From positions 3,275,501 through 3,339,500 of the forward strand of contig NC_087387.1 in assembly GCF_963675165.1 (NCBI RefSeq): a stretch of DNA of 64,000 nt, given 5' to 3'. Both the position numbers and the translations under genes were made by a program. Source of the stretch: Halichondria panicea. Its lineage: Eukaryota > Porifera > Demospongiae > Suberitida > Halichondriidae. The notes under the pieces are model-generated. The model saw nothing but the letters and a program-made list of their open reading frames with translations, ran no database searches and was not told the DNA's origin. Positions within the stretch are counted from its first letter, which is position 1. The number at the start of each line of letters is the position of its first letter. Positions 56,814 to 64,000 of the stretch are shown in pieces.

Positions 56814-58770
56814 TTCTGCCAAGAAGAGTACACAGTGGTGACGTCAGATGGTCAAGGTAAAAAATTGTTGGTTGCTTTAGTAACAGAGTTCTGGTTACAG
56901 CGCCACTGGAAAACACTCCCTTTCCTTTACACTCCCTTTCCTTTGAACTGGTCAGCTGCCCAAGATTCTCACAAAAAGGGGAGAACACACAATACAATGA
57001 GTCGACTTTTACTTCGGGTGTATAATAAAATAAATTTGATAACAGTCTCTGTATCTAACTGTGGTTTCCCCTTTCTCCCCTTTCTCTTGTGTAGGGCTTA
57101 AATTGGATTAAGAGACGACTTAAAGAAATTGTGCACAGCTTGCTAATTATGGGTGTCACATGCCATGCATAGAATTTATTATATACAGCACCACTTGTAG
57201 TATACATACTTGTAGTATACACATCTACTACAACAAATCTACTACAACAACATAATAATTATACAGAGCGTCACACATTATGAAACACACATTATGAAAC
57301 ACATGGTGTTATACAGCCAGCAGATTCTCTCCAGTCTCCGTCACATTGAATAGACAACTCGAGGGATAAAAATATGTCCGGACACCTACAGGTTTTCCTC
57401 GTGTTTCGTACCAAGACACACTTGCAAATATCCAGATAAATCCAGATGAAAAGTTGCAGCACCTTCTGACTTTACAGGAGTTTGCTGGAATTGCTGGAAT
57501 TGCGACACTTTCTCAGTTAGCCACTTTCTCAGTTAGCCACTTTCTCAGTTAGCCATAATTATATGCTTCATAACTATCCCAGAATGCTTGGGTGTAGAAC
57601 TTACAACTTTCATCCCATTTAGGAGCACATACTTGTACTTGCGGAAGAGTAAATTCAACCGTACATTAGCTTGTTGCTGATCAGAAGAAAACTTGTGTCA
57701 TCATCAGCAACGAGCCGGTAACTTTTTGCCGAAGATTGCACAGAGTTCTGTTTGATATTCACTAGGTGGCTTGTGAAATAATATTGTCCTGCAAAAAAGT
57801 GTGCTGTGCTCAAAATCCTGGCCTAAATAGATTTGTGAAAGCATCACTCTTCTACTATATATTATAATAGTTGATCAGGTGATCAGGTAAGTTCTGATCA
57901 GGTAAGTTCTGTCATGCAGTTCATAATTAATTTGGATATCTTATATATTGTAGACATTTCCAGAGTAGAAAGATCCTACAAAAAAAAGCATTTCACTTGA
58001 TGGGCCCACAGAGCAAAGGGCCCAACTATACCCAGAGCAATCATACCCAGCAACACAGATCTATAATTATCTAATGCTTCCGTCTAACACGGACAGTCCA
58101 TGAAATTGTGTTCACGTGATCTCGTTTCCAATCCCCACACCCCACACTGGCAAAAGCCAGTGGACTTTGGCAGTGGGTTGTGTAGGTCTAACCATGTATG
58201 AGGTCTAACCATGTATGTAACCATGCATACATGTACACCCGACGACTTATGTCCTATGGCTCGTTGTGACTAAGAATTATAACTGCACTGCACTGTGGTA
58301 GTAACTGTTTTATTTGACCTCGATGGGATGTGTTTTTCACATGTATTAGACCGACACGACACAGGTGCTAGTATTGTGGCATGGACAAGACAAGAACTTG
58401 CGTTATCCGAGAAATTTTCAGCCTCATGTCAAGCGAAAAATTTATCACAGAGGCGCTATCCAACTCAAGAGCATGTAGCGCATCAAGGAGTGAGAAAATG
58501 AAAGTTCCTTGAGACTAAAATAGCATGTCAGCACTACGCCATATATTGCCCTAGGGTTAGCATACCCAGATGGCCAGAAAACAGCCGGCAATGCCCCAAC
58601 CAACCTCATCATCTAAATTTCCTAAAGAAAGATGCATTAACACAAGGTCCATTCTAGTCAATAATTTATGGATCTATAATTATAGATCGTGTAATTATTA
58701 TTCATGAAACATCCTTGTCCATACTTCTTCACAACACAGTCTGAAGCAACAAAATTATATTAGTTGATTA
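56814..58770. other. AT-rich non-coding stretch
   Basis: No gene is supported. Notable items are a perfect triple tandem repeat of a 17-bp unit (actttctcagttagcc plus one base) at about 57508-57556, and numerous 10-16 bp two-copy duplications (about 57205, 57283, 57888, 58187). Confidence 0.4.
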
Positions 58771-61370
58771 CATTTTGCTTGATTACATTTTGCAACTTAT
58801 GCTTACCGCTTACCACTGATCTTAGTCACTCGGATCTGATCCAACACACTTTTGTGGCAGTTGGATTTCTTGCTCTCAAAAGCAAGAGAATTTTTCAGTT
58901 CCTCAGAGCACATCCATATATCCATAATTATATGCATACACATCTCTCGCTGGAATGGTTTCTTCTGTGAAATTAAATGGTCATGCATGTAGTGTGATCC
59001 AATGTGATCCGTTCCACCTCCACCTTGACTCCACTTCTTTTCTGATAACCCTCGAAACCGAAACCTAACTCGTCCTTTTTCAACATCGAAACAATGAGGT
59101 CTAGCTTTTCTTCAATCCGTATTGCTCGGTCCTATTTATTTTCCAGTAATACAATAATAATTATTGTCTCTACCTTGGTGTACATAACTCGTAGCTCATC
59201 TCCATCCTCCTGATCTCTCCACCCTCCTGATCCTACATAATTCATAAACTTGAAATCTGTATCTCATGTACAATGATGTATATGAATCTGCCAACAAAAT
59301 TAATGTGGTATATACATGTCCTTACTTACGCTTAGATATTTGTTGTCAGTAGTGACTCAGTCTTGTCACTACTGTCACTACTGTCAAACAATGATAAAAT
59401 AATTACTTAAAGCTTCCACCTTTGCTGTTTGAGCTTAATCTATCTCGTTTCGGCTATCTCTCGGCTCTTCTCGGAATCTATCGTCTCCATCTTAATTTGA
59501 GGTTTCTTCTGGCTTTTTTTTCACGTATTCTACATGATTATACCATAATCATTTTGAGAAAGTGAATAATTTTATACGCACTTCTTCATAGTTAGTTCCA
59601 CGTTTTAGGGGAAGCATTAAAAGTAGACAACTTTCCTACTGCTGTGCACAATTGTTTCCCAGTTTGAGAACACTTCACTACCACTGGTTCTGCATGATAG
59701 ACATTTTAGAATACTACACATTTTAGAATGCATGCTACAATTAAAGGAACAAATATGCTGCCTCCACAACGACGCTTTCACTAGTGCATATAATTATGAA
59801 ACGCTTATGCATAATTATAAATACTGCATAATTATAAATACCGTATTATTCGAATTGTGCATGTAACCATAGATAGAAGAAGGAAAGGGATTGACATGAT
59901 GCTCTATCAATTGTACGTGTGACGTCATAACATGATTTTAGAGGCTTGTTGAGCTACTGGAAAGCTGGTAAGCTGGTAACTCGCCCACAGTCTGAAGCGT
60001 TGATTGTTTTATGAGAAACTCCAGCTATGTATTGGGTAGTCAACACCCACAGGGCTATGCTGAGCCATAGCAGACTACCTACAGACTCCTAGCTACTGAG
60101 TTTCTTGGATTTCTGCTGTATTGTAAGTTTTGTTCCTATATCATCACCCCTGGTTTGTGTAATAGGCTGTATTTAGTATGAGGAGAAAGCCTATAGTGTA
60201 TAGAATGGGAATAGCTACTTTGTAAAGTTTTCCTAGGTACATTAGCAAACATATTGTACAAATAGAAGTACAAATAGAACAAAATATGGCAGCATGTTTC
60301 CGTTCCTCTTACCTTATCCAGCGATGAGCAATAGCACTATAGTTTTACAGTAGCATGCGTTATTAACAGTAGAATGGGAATAGCATAGTTAGATAGCTAT
60401 ACACTTATTTATGAAGGCTCAATCACTTGTTTTACAATTGTGCAATTATTGTGTATTTTATATTATTCCCATATTAGTACTGTGTATAATACACAAGATA
60501 CAAACTTATTATCAGCAGTTCAAACACAGGACATGGGGAACCTGAAGAGGGAATATGGAATGCTAGACAAAGATAGAAGTGGTCCTTTCAAGTAAACTTG
60601 TGATAAATCAAGCATTTCTGTAGTATTATAGCTATATCCAGATCAATCTTTACCAACATACATGTACTAAGTACATAGTATAAGAGTATAAGCATTGTTC
60701 AATGTCACACATAAATGATAAAATTGTTGCATAATTATAGTGTTGTCTTCTATCCATGGTGTGTTTACATGGTGTGTTTATCGTAGAAATCACAAAGCTC
60801 TAGAAGACTCCCAGAAGCTTTCAGAGAGTCTGGACCGTCTCTCTGGCAGTCAACTTCTTCTCTTCTTCACAAACTTGATACTATCCACATAATTGCCTCT
60901 TCTTGTGTTAATAATTATTATCCTCGTTTGTTCTTTTTTTCAAATGATAAATTCCATGTGGATGGTGTTAGGGGTTAAGTATGGCATTTCCTGTCACATG
61001 ACGCAACTAGCCTATAGTACAAGATTCTATTGCGTTTCCAATCCCTTTCCCTATGATGTAACACATGCACACTTTCTAAAGTCTTCTCTAGCTGTAATTA
61101 TAGCGCAGCATAATTATATATAATTACTAGGAACATGCACTATAATTATACTGAGCGGCGCATAATAATCATTACACATAAATTATATACAGCATCACGT
61201 ACATGCATGTACAATGTACGTATACTGCACTGACAATTAACTTACTATTTGTCAAACTTCAAACTTTCTTCGACAGAAGATACATTTAGAGTGTAGTCAT
61301 TGTATCTGCTTGGGATAACAGATCTTGATCTTGCTATCTTGGATGGCACTGCCACTTTCCTCAGAAGATA
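58771..61370. other. AT-rich non-coding stretch
   Basis: No supported gene. ATAATTAT occurs many times, including a tandem tgcataattataaatac at about 59809-59845. Small open frames on both strands look accidental. Confidence 0.4.
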
Positions 61371-62208
61371 CTTTCCCCGTTTTAATTAAAACATGAAAAT
61401 ACAGAATAAATATTCAAAATTCATACATTGAAATCACTTGTAACTATTTCCTACAGGTAGCGCAGGTTACCTAGCAACTGACCACCCCCACTAATTAGCA
61501 ATTGTTTACAAACATTCACAACTATGTACACAAATAGTATTGTATGAGGGCACAGGGCACAGAGTGGCTAAAGACACTAAATAAGTGTTCTTAATGTTTT
61601 CACGGTGACATGGTTCAATCAGGATCTGCAGAAAGTTCTCTGCGAGGTCATATCAGCAGACGCCCTTTTCCCGGGAAATCACCTACACACAGGTTTACAC
61701 ACAGGTTTACAAGTTCAATGGTGGCTCATGATGTCCACTGCTGTACTAACTAGCCTAACTAGCCTAAACACAGTTATATATATACTGAAGCTATCAAGAC
61801 TACAAATGCTACTCTAGACTTAACCAGATCCAAGAAGTTGTTCCATCGCAAGAGCTTCTTCTTCAGGCCTTCAGGCTCTATATTTTCTAGCTTGAGGTAG
61901 CTAGCTATGATCCCAGTCATTGTCCTCTCACTCAACAAGGCAGGCCATAAGCATCGATATTCTCACTGTCTAGCTATACTTTAGAACCTCACTAAGGTTG
62001 TACTACGAAGATCTTGAAACATTATCAAACGGTCACTTTTCTTTCTACATTACTGTACCAAGCGTACCTCGAGGCCTCGAGGCAGCATATTAAAGATACC
62101 ACGTGAAAGAGCAGCTCAATGCGCTGGTACCTACAGTGTGTACACAGCTCCAACACTGAAAATGACCACTAGAGTGGCCGTCATATGACGGCTTTAACAG
62201 GGAAAGGG
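61371..62208 (-). mobile_element. piggyBac-type TTAA element, copy 4, left tip missing
   Basis: The left edge starts tttccccgttttaattaaaa without the TTAACC. The right edge is CAGGGAAAGGG plus TTAA (62209-62212). It retains the internal match to copies 1-3 (ggtttacaagttcaatggtg, tggtaccta). The subterminal palindrome GCCGTCATATGACGGC at 62177-62192 is perfect. Confidence 0.8.
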
Positions 62209-62719
62209 TTAAAGTCAATCAGTGTACACATTCTATTATGGACTTCCTGTTTACTTATCTTTATTCTTATTCTTCATTTATTGTTATGTAATCATTTATT
62301 GTTATGTAATGAATGTCACATGATCTTTTGTGTAGCTGTAGCATTTTCAGTCCTTGCTTTTTGTTCGATTCTGATTGATAAAACTTGAATTCTACTCTCT
62401 TAGTGTCAATCAGAACAGTCAATCAGCAGCAGGCAAACTATAGCTTTTGAACCACTACAAAATGTCTGCCAACTGATGTGTGAATTCTATCACCAAGGTG
62501 CACAAATTATATATACAGCCAGCATTAAGATGGCAGGAACAAGGAGGACCTATATCAAGATACAAGAAATATGTACAAGATGCTCTTGCTCCAGTACCTC
62601 GAATGACACGCTTAGTGCTTAGCCGGTAAATAATTACCATGCATGGCAAGAGTACTTTCGATTTCTACTTTCTTTCTAGCGCTAACCAATTACCCACAAC
62701 TTCACTTCACTGATGGCCC

Positions 62720-62830
62720 CCTATCACAAACGGATGACGATCCCTCTCAGATGCATCAATGCCAAACGGATGACGATCCCCTCTCAGATGGATCAATGCC
62801 CACGGATGACGATCCCATGGAGGATTCTGG
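62720..62830 (+). repeat. Degenerate acidic tandem repeat
   Basis: A unit around acggatgacgatccc recurs three to four times with spacers (ctctcagatg). One frame encodes repeats of TDDDP. It lies just upstream of the EnSpm-like coding blocks and might be the N-terminal region of the same gene. Confidence 0.5.
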
Positions 62831-62939
62831 TTGATTCTGGTTAGTGCATGCACATCATACGTACCATCCCTAATAAACCACTGGGTGGGGGCGCTGGGCA
62901 TAGTTACGTACTCAATTATGTCACATGCAGTGATACACT

Positions 62940-64000
62940 TGGCATGGACTACGGCGATGACACCTCCTCTGATGACATCTCAAGTACGGAAACTCCATCG
63001 TCGGAGAAGCTACCTGTGTGGTGCATACTGCATTTTGCCTCGAGTGCAATCGAGGACCTAGCGTGTTGTTTGCCCAGAACCAAATTCCGAAAATATTTTA
63101 CTAGGTGTACTGTGAACGTTCCTGTCAAAACGAATCGTGCCAAAACTCTAAGGAGTACAGCTATATGGTATCAGCCTCTGAAAACTATTGTCACTGGTAA
63201 GTGTATCTATATATCATGGTTAACTATCTATTAATTTTATGTAGATCAATGGAGCCATTACCCACTTTCAAACTGTACCTGTACCGAGGAGCTGTGAGTG
63301 ATGTGTGGAACGGACAAGTGCACTCTTCTCGTATCCAGAACTTTCAATGAACGTCCCTTTATTCAAGTACTCATCAACGAGCTTTTGGCCGGTTTACCTC
63401 GTAGTACACAATTTGCCCCCTTTTGCCCCCTGATATCAGAATGAACTCACTGCTATCTGGGGTGCGGAGAAGGCGCACTACTCAAAACGATCAAGTCACT
63501 GTGCAACGTTGGCGTGGAAGCCGAAAGTTCTAAGGGCTATTTGACATGCCTGCAAAAGCTGGACCAAATGGAGAATTTGCTCACTTGAAGCTCACTCTGA
63601 GTTGAGCTTCTCTTCTACTCACTTCCTCTTCTCTTGGACTTCTCTGTACATATTTTATCTGTACATATTTTATTGCAAGATTCGTTCACTAAACAGCAAA
63701 TTGATGCGATGACTTTGTGAAGCTGCTTCCAGATTTATACGGTTTACGTAGTTGTACTGCAAATGCTCATGCTTTATCTCACGGGTCCACTCTGGACACA
63801 TTCTGCCTTTGGTCATCTGAAGAATATGATACATGGGAAATGCTGTGTACTAGACCAACTTGCTCTCACCCTGCAACAGGAGTTAGCTAATGAAACCGAT
63901 GCTGTGTGCTGTGAGGAGTGCAGGTTGACAAACATGACGGAATGGCAATGTACAGAATTGGCCTTAAGCTAATACGCTCAGGAGAATTGACTTTCAGTCG
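62940..64000 (+). pseudogene. Second EnSpm/CACTA-type Tnp2 lineage, running off the window
   Basis: An exon starting at the ATG at 62944 (MDYGDDTSSDD) and containing WCILHFASSAIED ends in a gtaagtg donor near 63197; the next exon starts after a ttatgtag near 63244 (DQWSHYPLSNCTC). SDVWNGQ and INELLAGLP (about 63370-63400) are followed by FDMPAKAG (about 63541). The C-terminal block has LPDLYG and SCTANAHALSH (about 63727-63782), then GPLWTHSAFGHLKNMIHGK and VLDQLAL (about 63783-63875). GPLWxHSAFG...GxLxxxxHG is typical of the Tnp2 C-terminus. The order fits but internal parts are missing, so it is a deletion derivative. It differs from the copy at 19-22 kb, so it is a separate lineage. Confidence 0.55.

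Overview
The window looks like repeat-dense genomic DNA from a non-bilaterian animal, most plausibly a demosponge. The reasons are short spliced introns, AT-rich spacers studded with the palindrome ATAATTAT, and gene families I associate with sponge and cnidarian genomes (HECT ligases of the G2E3 type, Tnp2/EnSpm transposases, integrase-core transposases). There is no sign of prokaryotic or organellar organisation. The organism call is inference from family resemblance only.

Only two genes look largely intact. One is a three-exon, 459-codon integrase-core (DDE) gene at 33.2-35.0 kb (+). The other, converging on it, is a nine-exon HECT-type ubiquitin ligase gene at 35.2-38.0 kb (-) with an N-terminal family domain, a Cys/His zinc finger, proline-threonine repeats, a UIM and a C-terminal HECT domain. 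A diverged paralogue of the ligase N-terminus lies at 26.5-27.2 kb (-), a possible two-exon host gene end at 47.8-48.2 kb (-), and a HIRAN-like remnant at 2.9-3.3 kb (+).

Most of the rest is transposons in various states of decay. From left to right: a hAT-like MITE (0.4-0.9 kb); an inverted pair of repeats with a MITE inside one of them (1.9-4.1 kb); a Ty3/gypsy element (4.4-10 kb) split by a two-gene Tc1/mariner-IS630 transposon at 6999-9382; MITEs (10.9-12.6 kb); a 3.8 kb TTAA-flanked Kolobok-like element inside an LTR fragment (13.4-17.2 kb); a gypsy LTR and gag remnant (17.9-18.7 kb); a decayed EnSpm/CACTA Tnp2 gene (19.0-22.2 kb); a minus-strand gypsy element (22.6-24.5 kb) ending at a 1.2 kb foldback MITE; and a MULE-like fragment near 26 kb.

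Further right are a GC-rich minisatellite (27.3-27.7 kb), four copies of one piggyBac-type TTAA element (29.1, 48.7, 56.0 and 61.4 kb), foldback elements (31.2, 45.5 and 53.2 kb), a mobile-looking minisatellite in three places (32.9, 38.1 and 52.7 kb), more gypsy remnants (38.5 and 39.8-41.9 kb), two copia remnants (41.9-44.5 and 53.9-55.3 kb), two decayed relatives of the integrase-core gene (44.5-44.9 kb minus and 50.6-52.0 kb plus), and a second EnSpm/Tnp2 lineage running off the right edge (62.9-64.0 kb).

The most informative signals are nested insertions whose target duplications can be read exactly, a subterminal palindrome in the piggyBac-type elements that keeps its symmetry while its core sequence changes, and a pervasive background of perfect two-copy tandem duplications of about 9-17 bp. 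The duplications are either an unusual mutational process or an assembly artefact. I see no CRISPR array, rRNA, or tRNA I would defend.
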